In this document: positions 12,293 through 24,663 of the stretch, in pieces | Numbering within the stretch: position 1 is the stretch's first letter | Layout of the letters: each line of letters starts with the position of its first letter | NCBI GenBank assembly: GCA_947311845.1 | Contig: CAMZMU010000059.1 | Span: 37,499,226-37,563,225 of the forward strand | DNA from: Poa pratensis | Lineage: Eukaryota; Streptophyta; Magnoliopsida; Poales; Poaceae | Length of the DNA stretch: 64,000 nt | Direction of reading: 5' to 3' | Program-made: the position numbers and the translations under genes | The notes under the pieces: model-generated | What the model was told of the DNA's origin: nothing | Database searches by the model: none | What the model saw: only the letters and a program-made list of their open reading frames with translations

Positions 12293-13798
12293 TGATGACC
12301 CACAAGTATAGGGGGTGTATCGTAGTACTTTCGATAAATAGGAGTGTCGAACCCAACGAGGAGCAGAAGGTGTTGACAAGCGGTTTTGATGAAGGATTCA
12401 CTGTAAATGCTCACAGACAAGTTTTTAGGAGTTTTTGATATGACAGATAAATAAAGTACAAGTAAATAAAATACAGTAATAATAGTTGCAGCGAGTGGCC
12501 CAATCCTTTCTACAGCAAAGGACAAGCCGGTTGTTGTACTTATAATGACCAAACGCTCTTGAGGACACACGGGAATATTGTCAAGTGCTTTCGCTTCATA
12601 TAGTTGATTAATCTTCATTGTTTTGATAAGTGTTGTGTGGGTGAACCTATGCTAATGCACCGCCCTTCCTAGGACTAATACATACTTGTCATTATACCCC
12701 TTGCAAGCATCCGCAAATACAAGAAAATAATTAAGATGAACTAACCACAGCCTTAAACTTTGAGATCCTGCTATCCCTCATGCATCGATATACCAACGGG
12801 TGTTCAGGTTTCTGTCACTCCGGCAACCCCACAATTGGCAAACGAATACACAATGCATTCCCCTAGACCCATAAATGTGAAGTATCATGTAGTCGACGTT
12901 CACATGACACCACTAGAAGAATAACACCACAACTTAAGCATCAAACCATTAAATATTACTCAACATAATTCACTACTAACATCAAGACTTCTCCTATGTC
13001 CTCAAGAACTAAACGAACTACTCACAAGACATCATACGGAACATGATCAGAGGTGATATGATGATGAATAACAATCTGAACATAAACCTTAATCCAATGG
13101 TTTCACCCAATAGCATCAATAACAAGAGTAATCAACACCGGGAGAGTTTCCCCTATGAAATAGACAAGATTCAGCCCTAGATGTTACAGCGGAGACGGGG
13201 TGCATCGGCGGTGATGATGATGTTGGCGGTGGAGATGATGATGATGATCCCGATGAAGTCCAGCTCGATGACGGTGATGATGGCGACGATTTCCCCCTCC
13301 GGGAGGGAATTTCCCCCGGCAGATTTCTTCCTGCAGGGGAGCTTTTCGCTCTCTGGTGTTTTCCGCCTCGTGGAGGCGGCAGAATATTTCGATGGCCTCC
13401 CTCCGTGTGTTAGGGTTCCGAGGGGGTCAAGTACACGAAGGAGGAACGGCTGGGATGGCCCTGGGCCTCCAAACCACCAGGCGGCGCGGCAGGGGGGCCC
13501 ACCGCGCCAGCCTGTGGTTTGGGCTCCCCAGGTGCCTTCTCAGCCTCCCCTTTTGGCCTCCTCCATCTTCTGGTAAAATAGGACTTCCATATGTCTCCTT
13601 CGATTTATTGATCTTCATAAATAGTGCATCTCGACGGTGCTTTTTCCAGCAAAATCCTGACTCCGGTGTCCAATTCTCCATTATTCATCAAACATGCAAA
13701 ATAGGTAAAATAACATAAGTAACACTTCTAAATATGAAATATATCGATGAATAGCAGTAAATTATGATATAAAATAGTGATGCAAAATGGACGTATCA
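12293..13798 (-). repeat. 3' LTR of the gypsy element
   Basis: 1506 bp. Read on the minus strand it starts TGATACGTCCATTTTGCATC at 13798 and ends GGGTCATCA at 12293. Differences from the other LTR are mostly transitions plus a rearranged GC-rich patch near 13400-13550. Confidence 0.95.
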
Positions 13799-13799
13799 A

Positions 13800-13813
13800 C
13801 CCCCCCCCCCCCC
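13800..13813 (-). promoter_or_regulatory. Polypurine tract of the gypsy element
   Basis: Fourteen consecutive C on the plus strand (G on the element's coding strand), one base upstream of the 3' LTR start. This is the expected position of the plus-strand primer. Confidence 0.85.
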
Positions 13814-15632
13814 AAGCTTAGACCTCGCTTGTCCCCAAGCGAAAACTGAGCTCAGTAAACATGACCACAAGTTTATGGAGCAAAGTGTCGATAAATAAAA
13901 TACGGACAAGAAGCATCACATTCATTGATACACAAGTCATTCTAGACAGCAACTTCCCTTCATATAATCTAACTTGAAATAAGTAAAGGGAACCACAATG
14001 AAGTGCATAAAGAGAACCATGATTGGTGAGGGCAAACTTAAACTCTTGGTCAGAGAACAATTAACAGATCATACCTATCTTTCGAGAAGAGTCTTTATAT
14101 CAGAGCTTATATAGCAGAACTTACATCCCTCAATCATAACAGTCTCCTTACAGTCATTGATAACTTTCAAAGTTATATTCATTCGAATAAAAGCTATTGT
14201 GCGAAACAAGGAAATAAGAGATATGATTAGAAGTATCAACACATATAACTAATTGGATCTCAACAACTCAAATGCTTGCTTGAGATAGAGAGGAATGGGT
14301 TTACTGACTCAACAATAATGTAAAAGATAGGCCCTTCGCAGAGGGAAGCAGGGATTAAGTCATGTGCTAGAGCTTTTTAAGTTTTCGAAAGCATATAGAG
14401 AGCACAAATAAGTATTTGAGAGGTGTTTGTTGTTGTCAACGAATGGTAGTGGGCACTCTAACCCCCTTGTCAACCAGACTTTCAAGAGCGGCTCCCATGA
14501 AGGACGTTATCTCTACCAGCAAGGTAGATCATCCCTCTTCTCTTTTGTTTACACATGTATTTTAGTTTCTTTATAGTTGACACTCCTCCCAACCTTTTGC
14601 TTACACAAGCCATGGCTAACCGAATCCTCGGGTGCCTTCCAACATTCACATACCATGGAGGAGTGTCTATTTGCAAATTAAGTTGCTTACTAATAAATCA
14701 GGGCAAAACATGTGAAGAGAATTATTAATGAAAGTTGTAATTAATTGGGGCTGGGCACCCCGTTGCCAGCTCTTTTTGCAAATTATTGGATAAGCGGATG
14801 TATATGCCACTAGTCCATTGGTTGAAAGTCTGTCAGAAGTAAATGACAAGATTGAAAGATAAAACACCACATACTTCCTCATGAGCTATAAACATTGACA
14901 CAAATAAGGAGTAATAAAGTTTTGAATAGTTTAAAGGTAGCACATGAAGTATTTACTTGGAATGGCAGGAATACCAATAGTAGGTAGGTATGGTGGACAC
15001 AAATGGCATGGGTTCTGGCTCAAGTTTTGGATGCACGAGAAGCATTCCCTCTCAGTACAGAGTTTAGGCTAGCAAGGTTGTTTGAAGCAAGCATAAGAGT
15101 TGAGGGATACAAACAATTATACAAGTGATAAGAATAATCATGCAATCTTCCTTAGAAGCACAAATAGTTTAACTTAAGAATACTAAGCTTATGAGCTACA
15201 CAGAAAGAAAGATCATGGAATAATATATTTGCATGCACTCCCCTCTCTCTACTTAAGTCTCAAAGTATTGTCTACTGCTGACCAATGCTAAGTTTGCCAA
15301 AACCAAAAAGATTAACTTGGTGCTCTAAAAAGTGATCCCTATACTAACAACAAGGTTATCAATATTAAAGAGAATTGCAAGCTAAAATAAAGTATGCAGA
15401 AGGTAAATGATAAAACTTCTCATTAATATTTCATAACGGCAACTCACACCAAGGGATACATAGATAACCAACTAAAAGAGAGATACTTCTACATTGCAAA
15501 CCATCATATAAGATAACTTCCCTACTCACGATATGACTTTATGAAAAAGTAAAAGGTAAAGATAATGATGTGATACCGCGGCACTCCCCCAAGCTTGGAA
15601 CAAACCAAGGGGATGCCAATACTTGTGATGAA
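13814..15632 (-). other. Gypsy internal region between extra ORF and 3' LTR, no ORF
   Basis: About 1.8 kb of A/T-rich sequence without a substantial open frame, within the gypsy element. Athila-type elements usually carry a long poorly coding or env-like region here. No env-type membrane protein is recognisable. Confidence 0.6.
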
Positions 15633-16171
15633 TTACTCCTTCGGTGATGGTGGTGAATTCTTGATAAGCTTATCAACCAGCTCCTTCAGTTCATCAATCT
15701 TGTAGGTGAGGGCGCGAATCAGCTCAGAGTTGTGTTCGATGCGATTCATAAACTTGTCAGACTACGAGTCCCAACTCTTGGAGTTGTTTCCCCACTCCTC
15801 AGCAGCAGAATCCCTCTTTCCTGTATTGTTAGACGATCTATATTCCAACCACTAGGCAATTCAGCCTCCGGGGTCCTCTCAATTTGATGCTTATGGATAA
15901 GAGTATGGAAGGGTTTATTTATGCCTGGGGAAGATGTCCTGGGAGCCAAGAAGCGTCGTGGAACCTTCCCTCCAGTGCTCATCCGTGCCCCTTGTCTGAG
16001 CTTGAATAGATTTGCCACCACTCCGATGCTTGCAACGGTAGCGCGCGGGTATTCGCGCGGGTCTTCCTCCACTTCTCCTTCATCTTCGCTCTTGACTTCC
16101 TCCTTCAGCTTGGGGTCTTGAGTCTCGTCTTCCAAAGGCTCCTTGCCCTTGTTGTTGTTGTTGGAGACCAT
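15633..16171 (-). pseudogene. Accessory ORF downstream of integrase in the gypsy element, broken
   Basis: It starts at 16171 with MVSNNNNKGKEPLEDETQDP, followed by an acidic, lysine-rich stretch to about residue 40 and then the hydrophobic-plus-basic segment VASIGVVANLFKLRQG. The open frame stops at 15746 after a frameshift. Another frame continues to a TAA at 15633-15635, encoding MNRIEHNSELIRALTYKIDE and a heptad-like ELKELVDKLI segment suggestive of a short coiled coil. The whole would be about 180 aa. It lies between pol and the 3' LTR, where Athila-like elements have an env-like or extra ORF. It has no signal peptide or membrane segment, and its function is unknown. Confidence 0.6.
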
Positions 16172-16656
16172 GGCGCTTCTAAATCTGAAAACAATATCTG
16201 GACAGAAACAGCTCGAAACAAATCGTGACGAAAAAGGCGAGATACAAACCTCGGGGGTTCGGGTGAGTTATATAGCAAAAAGTTTTACAACATAAGGAAG
16301 GTACAGGAGGAAACCTGATCGGAGACGAGCTCCGGGGTGCTCAAACCACCAGGCGGCGCGGCTGGGGGGCCCACCGCCGGCCTATGGTTTGGGCACCACG
16401 GGTGCCGTCTCCCATCCGGTTCGGTCTCTTATTTTTCCATATTTAATAAAAACGACGAAAATATCTTCTAGAAAGTTATTCGCGAAACTTTTCTTACCGA
16501 AACTGTTACCTATTCGAATCGAATTCTGCAGTCCCAGAAAAATGTTCTTCAATGAAAGTTTCCGGAGTCACCACTTTAATTGTATCAACCTCTTCATTAA
16601 TAGAATCTCCAGAAATATAATGCTTGAGTCTTTGACCATTTACCACTTGTGTAGAG

Positions 16657-18312
16657 TTATCTTTCAATAACAAATGGTCCTTCCCATTTTGAGAGTAACT
16701 TTCCTGCAAAAAATCTGAGACGAGACCTATACAATAGAACTTTCTCACCAACATTAAATTCTCTTTTAAGAATTCTCCTATCATGCCATCTCTTAACTTT
16801 TTCTTTAAAGAGTCTAGCATTTTCATAAGCCTCACTTCTCCATTCATCTAAAGAACTTAAATGCAACAACCTTTTCTCACCGGCAAGTTTAAAATCTCTA
16901 TTAAGTTCTCTCACTGCCCAATAAGCTTTGTGTTCTAATTCTAAAGGCAAGTGACAAGCTTTACCATAAACCATTTTATAAGGAGACATGCCCATGGGGT
17001 TCTTATAAGCAGTTCTATAAGCCCATAAAGCATCATTTAACTTACTAGCCCAATTTTTTCTAGATTTATTAACAGTCTTTTGCAAGATAGATTTAATCTC
17101 CCTATTTGACAATTCTACTTGTCCACTAGTTTGAGGATGATAGGCTGAAGCAATTCTATGATTAACACCATATTTAGCAAGAGTCTTTCTAAAACCACCA
17201 TGGATAAAATGAGAACCTCCATCAGTCATAAGATATCTAGGTACACCAAACCTAGGAAAAATGACATCTTGAAGCATTTTTAAAGAGGTCTCACCATCAG
17301 CACTTTTAGTAGGTATAGCTTCTACCCATTTAGTGACATAATCAACAGCAACAAGTATATGAGTATTACCTTGTGAAGAAGGAAAAGGACCCATGAAGTC
17401 GAATCCCCAACAATCAAATGGTTCAATAACAAGAGAATAACTCATAGGCATTTCATTGCGTCTAGAGATATTACCAACCCTTTGACATTCATCACAAGAT
17501 AAAATAAACTTTCTTGCATCCTTAAAGAGGGTAGGCCAATAAAAACCTGATTGTAGAACTTTCTGCGCAGTTCTATCTCCAGCGTGATGCCCTCCATAAG
17601 CACTTCCATGGCATTTCCTCAGTATTTCCTGTTGTTCATATTCAGGAACACATCTTCGCATAATACCATCGACTCCTTCTTTATATAAGTGTGGGTCATC
17701 CCAAAAGTAATGCCGCAAGTCATAAAAGAATTTCCTTCTTTGCTGAGCTGAAAAGGTTGGAGGCAAGTACTTGGAAACAATAAAGTTAGCATAATCAGCA
17801 TACCAAGGACTATCTCGCGAACTTACACTTATTGCAGCCAATTGTTCATTTGGAAAGCTATCATTAACAGGAATAGGATCATAAGGAATGCTTTCCAATC
17901 TAGACAAATTATCAGCAACAGGATTTTCAGCACCTTTTCTATCTATGATATGCAAATCAAATTCTTGCAAAAGAAGTACCCATCTAATAAGCCTTGGCTT
18001 AGCATCTTTCTTTTCCATAAGGTATCTAATTGCAGCATGATCAGTATGAATAGTGACTTTCGAATCAACTATGTAGGGTCGAAATTTGTCACAAGCAAAA
18101 ACTACAGCTAGAAATTCTTTTTCAGTAGTGGCATAATTCTTTTGAGCAGAATCAAGAGTTTTACTAGCATAATGAATAACATTTAACTTTTTATCTACTC
18201 GCTGCCCAAGAACAGCGCCTACAGCATAATCACTAGCATCACACATAATTTCAAAAGGTAAATTCCAATCAGGTGGTTCAACTACAGGAGCGGTGATTAA
18301 AGCCTTTTTCAA
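16657..18312 (-). pseudogene. Gypsy pol: RNase H and integrase (open, 551 aa)
   Basis: RNase H is recognisable by [36 protein letters not shown] and [11 protein letters not shown] (acidic residues of the active site). The integrase zinc finger H-x-H...C-x2-C lies in [12 protein letters not shown] and SCDECQR. The catalytic triad is seen in [16 protein letters not shown] and [12 protein letters not shown]. Cleavage of cDNA primers and strand transfer would be its roles. This segment is open throughout, but it is separated from the RT by a frameshift at about 18310-18360, so I score the whole pol as a pseudogene. Sequence character is that of the Athila group. Confidence 0.9.
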
Positions 18313-19279
18313 AGTTTCAAAAGCTTCCTTACAATCATCATCAAAAACAAAGGTACATCTTTTTGAAGAAGATTAGTAAGAGGCTTGGAAATTTTAGAGA
18401 AATCTTTAATAAACCTCCTATAAAAACCAGCATGACCAAGAATACTACGAATACCTTTAACATCTTTGGGACAAGGCATCTTTTCAATTGCCTCCACTTT
18501 AGCTCGATCAACTTCAATACCTCTTTCAGAAATTTTATGTCCAAGAACAATTCCTTCATTAACCATAAAGTGGCATTTCTCCCAATTAAGAACAAGGCTA
18601 GTTTCTTCACATCTCTGCAAAACTTTGTCAAGGTTGTGCAAACAATTATCAAAGGAAGTTCCATAGACGGAGAAATCGTCCATGAAGACTTCCACAATTT
18701 CCTCACAAAAGCCATGAAAAATAGCAGACATGCATCTTTGAAAAGTAGCAGGAGCATTACATAAACCAAAAGGCATACGTCTATAAGCATAAGTTCCATA
18801 AGGACAAGTAAAAGTAGTTTTCTCTTGATCTTGCGCTCTCACAGCAATTTGAGAAAACCCAGAATACCCATCAAGGAAACAAAAGTGAGTTTTCTTGACA
18901 ACCTCTCAAGCATTTGATCAATAAAAGGCAAAGGATAATGATCTTTCTTAGTTACTTTGTTAACCTTTCTAAAATCAATGCACATCCTATAACCAACTAC
19001 TACTCTTTGAGGAATTAGTTCATCATTTTCATTAGGAACAACGGTAATTCCTCCTTTCTTAGGAACACAATGCACAGGACTTACCCATCTACTATCAGCA
19101 ATAGGATAAATAATACCAGCTTCAAGAAGTTTTAATACCTCATTTCTTACCACTTCTTTCATCTTGGGTATTAAACGACGCTGATGCTCAACAACAGGCT
19201 TTGCATCAGGTTCCATGTTGATGGCGTGCTGACATATAGTAGGAGAAATTCCCTTCAGGTCATCAAGAGTATATCCCAT
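18309..19279 (-). pseudogene. Gypsy pol: reverse transcriptase with internal frameshift
   Basis: The first part (19279 to about 18900) has the fingers and palm blocks LEAGIIYPIADSRWVSPVHC, VPKKGG and YRMCIDFRKVNKVTKKDHYP. A frameshift near 18890 moves the reading into the frame of 18842-18309, which contains MPFGLCNAPATFQRCM and the catalytic box VFMDDFSVYG (FMDD variant of YxDD), followed by LGHKISERGIEVD. A second frameshift occurs just before the RNase H. RT converts the element RNA to cDNA. This copy cannot make an intact enzyme. Confidence 0.9.
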
Positions 19280-20151
19280 AGCTCCGCGGTGTTTCTCAAC
19301 ACTCCCAATAACCTTTCCTCCTCTGTACCTGAAAGTTTAGAGCTGATAATAACAGGATATATTTTCTTATCATCAATATAAGCATATTTAAGATTATCAG
19401 GCAGAGGTTTCAAATCAAAAACAGGATCCTCCTTGGGTGGCATTGTGGTACCCAAATCTTCCACAGGTAAATTGTGTTTGAGCATAGGTTGACGAAGGAA
19501 TACTTCATCAAGCTCATTCCTTTCTTCCCTGAAGTTCTCACTTTCATGATTCTCCATATGTTGCTGCAAAGCATTGTTAGGAGCAAGAACAATAGATGCA
19601 AGTTGAGCAATTTCAAAATCCTCACTAGGCAATTCAGTTTCATAAGGTGCTTTAGCAAATTTAGAGAAATTGAATTCATAAGATTCACCAGCAAATTTAG
19701 TAAAGATTTTCTCTTTCTTACAGTCTATAACAGCACCACAAGTATTCAGAAAAGGTCTACCAAAAATAATAGGACAACTATCATTGGCAGCCGACCCAAG
19801 TACAAGAAAATCAGCAGGGTATTTAGTCTTACCACAAAGGACTTCGACATCTCTAATGATACCAATTGGAGAGATAGTTTCCCTATTAGCAAGCTGAATA
19901 ACCACATCAATCTCTTCAAGTTTACAAGGAGCAATTTCGTGCATAATTTCCCTGTAAAGCTCATAAGGAATAGCACTAGAACTTGCACCAATATCACATA
20001 AACCATAATAGCAATGATCACCTATCCTAACAGAAAGCACAGGAACACTAGACTTCCTAGAACTTTTAGGATGTGAGACAATATTAGAAGCATCCTCACA
20101 AAAGATAATGTGTCTATCTTCTAAATTTTCAGTGACAAGATCTTTAACCAA
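19255..20151 (-). pseudogene. Gypsy aspartic protease region
   Basis: The active-site loop reads LCDIGASSSAIP, with D-I-G-A-S in place of the common D-L/T-GAS, preceded by VLSVRIGDHCYYG and followed by the flap-like segment and PIIFGRPFLNTCGAVIDCK (the second conserved ILGRPFL block). It overlaps the start of the RT frame, as in a gag-pol polyprotein. Upstream it joins gag only across a frameshift near 20290. Confidence 0.88.
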
Positions 20152-20225
20152 TGCTACAACAGGTTCAACAGTTATTTGCTCATCAGGTTTGGTAGTTTTC
20201 TTATTACTTTTACTAACAACACCAG

Positions 20226-21176
20226 TTATGATAGTATGTTCCTTAATCTTATTAGGAAAAGGAACTTTTTCAATATAAGGTTCTGGAATAATGCGATCAC
20301 AACATTAACCTCAACACCTTTAGATATATGAGAAACAGATTCATCTTTATATGGTTCATGATAATTTTTAAAACCCTCCTTCGGCAAACCGAAATAGGAA
20401 GCAAAGGCTTTATAAAAGTTTGCAACAATTTGAGAGTCAAGACCATAAGTAGTGCTAATTTTGCGATAATCATCAGTATCCATAAAATTTTTAACACACT
20501 CAAAGTCATAGTTTATACCTGACTCCCTACCTTTGTCATTCTCCCATCCTTCAGTGTTCTCCTGAATCCGATCAAGAAGGTCCCACTTAAACTCTTCTTT
20601 ATTACGAGTGAACGATCCAGCACAAGTGGTATCCAATAGAGTTTTATCTTGAAAGGAGAGTCTTGCATAAAAGTTATCAATAACAATATTACCAGGAAGC
20701 TCATGAATGGGACATTTGAGCATTAATGCCTTCAATCTCCCCCACGCTTGAGCGATACTCTCTCCATCATAGGGCCAGAAGTTATATATGAGGTTCCGAT
20801 CCTTATGAATCTCACTTGGAGGATAGAATTTGGAGTAAAAGAGAGGTACAATTTCCTCCCATCCAAGAGAATACCCATTCTTCAGCAGTTTATACCAATG
20901 TGCAGCTTTACCAGACAGTGATAGAGAGAATAATTTCTTCTTAACTTCTCCCATCGAGATACCTGCACACTTAAATAACTCGCACAATTCATGCAGAAAT
21001 AACAAATGATCTCCAGGATGGACAGTTCCATCTCCTGCATAGCGGTTATTTGTGACACGTTCAACAATTTTCATAGGAATTTTGAACGGTATTACCTGCT
21101 CATCTGGCGCCTCCTCTACTACCTTAGCAGTGGTAGTTGTTTTCCCAAATAGGAATTCAAGAGAAGACCCCTCCAT
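20226..21176 (-). pseudogene. Gypsy gag region
   Basis: The likely start is the ATG at 21176 (MEGSSLEFLFGKTTTT), about 85 bp downstream of the primer site. The open frame extends further into the LTR only because no stop intervenes. The retrotransposon gag domain is seen in GDHLLFLHELCELFKCAGIS, GKAAHWYKLL and the FYPPSEIHKDRN block. No CCHC zinc knuckle is visible. The frame ends at 20226 after a frameshift, and matching sequence continues in another frame towards the protease. Confidence 0.85.
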
Positions 21177-21262
21177 AATGAGATATAGCAGCAGGCAAAA
21201 ATAAAAACAGCACGTACAATAAATGTTTCCCTTACCAATTCCACTTACCAATAGCGCTACAC

Positions 21263-21280
21263 TCCCCGGCAACGGCGCCA
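21263..21280 (-). promoter_or_regulatory. tRNA-Asp primer-binding site of the gypsy element
   Basis: On the minus strand it reads TGGCGCCGTTGCCGGGGA, 11 nt inside the 5' LTR end. This matches the complement of the 3' end of plant tRNA-Asp and is common in Triticeae gypsy elements. Confidence 0.9.
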
Positions 21281-21291
21281 GAAAATAGTCT

Positions 21292-22786
21292 TGATGACCC
21301 ACAAGTATAGGGGGTGTATCGTAGTACTTTCGATAAATAAGAGTGTCGAACCCAACGAGGAGCAGAAGGTGTTGACAAGCGGTTTTGATGAAGGATTCAC
21401 TGTAAATGCTCACAGACAAGTTTTTAGGAGTTTTTGATATGACAGATAAATAAAGTACAAGTAAATAAAATGCAGTAATAATAGTTGCAGCGAGTGGCCC
21501 AATCCTTTCTACAGCAAAGGACAAGCCGGTTGTTGTACTTATAATGACCAAACGTTCTTGAGGACACACGGGAATATTGTCAAGTGCTTTCGCTTCATAT
21601 AGTTGATTAATCTTCATTGTTTTGATAAGTGTTGTGTGGGTGAACCTATGCTAATGCACCGCCCTTCCTAGGACTAATACATACTTGTGATTATACCCCT
21701 TGCAAGCATCCGCAAATACAAGAAAGTAATTAAGATAAACTAACCACAGCCTTAAACTTTGAGATCCTGCTATCCCTCATGCATCGATATACCAACGGGT
21801 GTTCAGGTTTCTGTCACTCCGGCAACCCCACAATTGGCAAACGAATACACAATGCATTCCCCTAGGCCCATAAAGGTGAAGTATCATGTAGTCGACGTTC
21901 ACATGACACCACTAGAAGAATAACACCACAACTTAAGCATCAAACCATTAAATATTACTCAACATAGTTCACTACTAACATCAAGACTTCTCCCATGTCC
22001 TCAAGAACTAAACGAACTACTCACAAGACATCATACGGAACATGATCAGAGGTGATATGATGATGAATAACAATCTGAACATAAACCTTAGTCCAATGGT
22101 TTCACCCAATAGCATCAATAACAAGAGTAATCAACACCGGGAGAGTTTCCCCTATGAAATAGACAAGATTCAGCCCTAGATGTTACAGCGGAGACGGGGT
22201 GCAGCGGCGGTGATGATGGTGTTGGCGGTGGAGATGATGATGATGATCCCGATGAAGTCCAGCTCGATGACGGTGATGATGGCGACGATTTCCCCCTCCG
22301 GGAGGGAATTTCCCCCGGCAGATTTCTTCCTGCAGGGGAGCTTTTCGCTCTCTGGTGTTTTCCGCCTCGTGGAGGCGGCGGAATATTTCGATGGCCTCCT
22401 CGTGTGTTAGGGTTCCGAGGGGGTCAAGTACGCGAAGGGGGAACGGCTGGGTGGGCCAGGGCCCCAAACCACCGGCGGCGCGGCAGGGGGCCCACCGCGC
22501 CAGCTGTGGAGGGCCCCCATGGCCCTCTCAGCCTCCCCTTTTGGCCTCCTCCATCTTCTGGTAAAATAGGACTTCCATATGTCTCCTTCGATTTATTGAT
22601 CTTCAGAAATAGTGCATCTCGACGGTGCTTTTTCCAGCAGAATCCTGACTCCGGTGTCCAATTCTCCATTATTCATCAAACATGCAAAATAGGTAAAATA
22701 ACATAAGTAACACTTCTAAATATGAAATATATCGATGAATAGCAGTAAATTATGATATAAAATAGTGATGCAAAATGGATGTATCA
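21292..22786 (-). repeat. 5' LTR of the gypsy element
   Basis: 1495 bp with the same ends as the 3' LTR. It lies next to the TSD AACCC at 22787-22791 on the outer side and the primer site on the inner side. Confidence 0.95.
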
Positions 22787-23156
22787 AACCCCAACAAAGG
22801 AATGCAACACACACATAATAGGTTAGATCACAAAGCTATATGGACAAGTTCTTACCATACCATTGGATCACATGATCCCACATGGTATATCATTTAGCTT
22901 TGTGTGTTGATCAACTTGAAACCACTCTTTGCACTTAGTCTTGGTCAACCTTCTATCTTTTCATCTTCTTGATCATATCAAATATGTCCATCATAATCAA
23001 TGATCTTGATGGCATACAACCTTGAATCCAACACATGGAGTTCAATCGATGCCAATGGACAAACCTACAAGAATAACTCAATACAAACATTAGTCCATAA
23101 AGATTGTCATTAATTACCAAAACCACGCATGGGGCAACACATGCACTTTCACCTGC

Positions 23157-23383
23157 CTCCCGGGTCCCAACTCACGAAGTGACGAACGAATCGAAGCGGA
23201 AGATCCAAACAACAAAAAAGGGAGTACAGAGTACACAGAAGTCGGAGTACAAATTATACAGAAGACGGAGTACAAGTATCTGGGAAGGCGGAGTACAAGT
23301 ACACAGAAAAATTAAGTACAAAGTACACACAAGTCGGGGCACATGCATTCAGATTTTGGAAGTACCAAGCATCTAGGAAGTCA
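23157..23383. repeat. hAT interior with degenerate GGAGTACAAGTACACAGAAG repeats
   Basis: About five imperfect units of 25-35 bp built on GTACA and GAAG(T/A)CGGAGTAC lie between elements A and B. One unit landmark, CATTCAGATTTTGGAAGTA, recurs on the other side of B at 26128. This supports a single host sequence that B interrupted. Confidence 0.6.
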
Positions 23384-24663
23384 GAGTATGAAAGAGCATG
23401 GTGCCCCATGTGTGGTTTTGATAATTAATGACAATCCCTATGGACTAATGGTTGCATTGAGTTACAATTGGAGTGTTTGTCCATAGGAAATGCTTGAACT
23501 CCATATGTTGGATTCAAGGTAGATGCCATGAAGATAATGATATAATAGAGTATTTGGCATCAAGATCATCGAGTTGTATGGATATATTTGATATGATCAA
23601 GAAGAATAATATGTGATGACCAAGGTGTTATTCGAGGTGTTATCCGATGATTGATCATGAGAGAGTTGGGAATATTACAAGTATGTCTTGTAGAAAGGGA
23701 TTATGTGATCATTCATGGTTATATTCAAGACATAATCTAATGAAGAGAGAAGAAAACATACAAGGTTAATCAAGATATTGATCAACACACAAAGCTAGAA
23801 GATGTACCAAGTTAGATCATGTATCTCTTAGTATGGTAATAAGCAATTGTCATATTCGAGATCCATGATATGTGTGTGTGTGGTATTTCTATGTGGGGTT
23901 AAGTATCTTTCTATGGGCTTGCATCAAAAGAAAGATTTCATATAGCCCATGGAGGATGACGTCAAGTGGTGATCGTCATCAAGGTTGAGAAGTGCAAGTT
24001 CAAGAGAAGCATCTCAAATAAATACTATGCTTGAAGCTTGCCACCCATTTGGAGATAATGGTCAAGTGAATATGTGCCTATGAGAGGCTCTCCCATAGTG
24101 GAATATGGGGGAGCAATATGTGACTCTTCACCAAGTAAAGCGCAATCAAGAAAGGTGGTCCACTTGAAGAGATCAAGATCTTCATCATATAGCTCAAGTG
24201 GAATGTGCAAGGCAAAGGTATTATCTTGATAGGGTTTCTATTTTACCGGTATCATGTTGTTAGTTGGGAGACTGGTTTATAGGATAGATACCGTACTATC
24301 AAGAGGGGCTCTCGACTGAGCTTTAGCGTATCAGTTGTAGATAGCTCAAACCTTTTCATACTTGTAATCATCATATTTCTGGTTCATCTTTGGCTTTTCT
24401 CCTTGTTGGATTTTGGTGCTTTTCGTGATCTTCATGACAAGCCCAAGTTCTTCGAAAACGGATTTCGTATGAAAAACCTTTTGTGTTTTTGGTGTTGTAA
24501 ATATTACCGTTAGTCTTTGAGAAAAGTTCCACAACTTACCATGTGTGGTATTCTCTCTCCATTGATGATCCTTGTATGGTTGTTCTTGTCGATAGTTTTC
24601 CATCAAAATTGGTCTCGCATTATTTGGAGTTAAAATAAAAATATATGGGGTTTTCAGTTTTTC

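Larger units (their letters stand above)
12293..22786 (-). mobile_element. Full-length Athila-like Ty3/gypsy retrotransposon, 10.5 kb
   Basis: Two LTRs of about 1.5 kb (12293-13798 and 21292-22786) bound internal sequence with minus-strand gag, protease, RT, RNase H and integrase, in gypsy order. The element has a perfect 5-bp TSD AACCC (12288-12292 and 22787-22791) and lies inside element A. A tRNA-Asp-type primer site follows the 5' LTR and a G-run polypurine tract precedes the 3' LTR. LTRs start TGATACGTCC and end TCATCA. By eye the LTRs differ at only a few per cent of positions apart from one GC-rich patch, so the insertion is fairly young. At least three frameshifts break gag-pol, so it is not autonomous. 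Confidence 0.95.
10270..23151 (+). mobile_element. Long TGAAAG...CTTTCA element A (probable solo LTR), split by a gypsy element
   Basis: It begins TGAAAGGACAATGATGTCGCC and ends GCACTTTCA, flanked by a perfect 5-bp duplication CCTGC (10265-10269 and 23152-23156). TG...CA ends plus a 5-bp TSD fit a solo LTR. A short imperfect terminal inverted repeat also leaves an unusual DNA transposon possible. Without the nested gypsy element (12293-22786) it is about 2.4 kb. Its left part aligns in inverse orientation with the right part of element B (shared GTGCACCAACAA, TTATGCTAAGCAAGATAA, AGCTCGGGTAT). The pre-insertion site is confirmed by the uninterrupted paralogue at 29384-29545. Confidence 0.82.

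Noticed and set aside
13181..13576. Met- and Asp-rich frames in both LTRs (13181-13576, 22180-22410)
   Set aside because: They derive from GATGATG simple sequence in the LTR; present in both LTRs but with different continuations after indels.
20226..21617. Gag starting at 21617 in the LTR
   Set aside because: The first 147 codons are LTR and primer-site sequence, also present as an open frame in the other LTR; the ATG at 21176 fits gag better.
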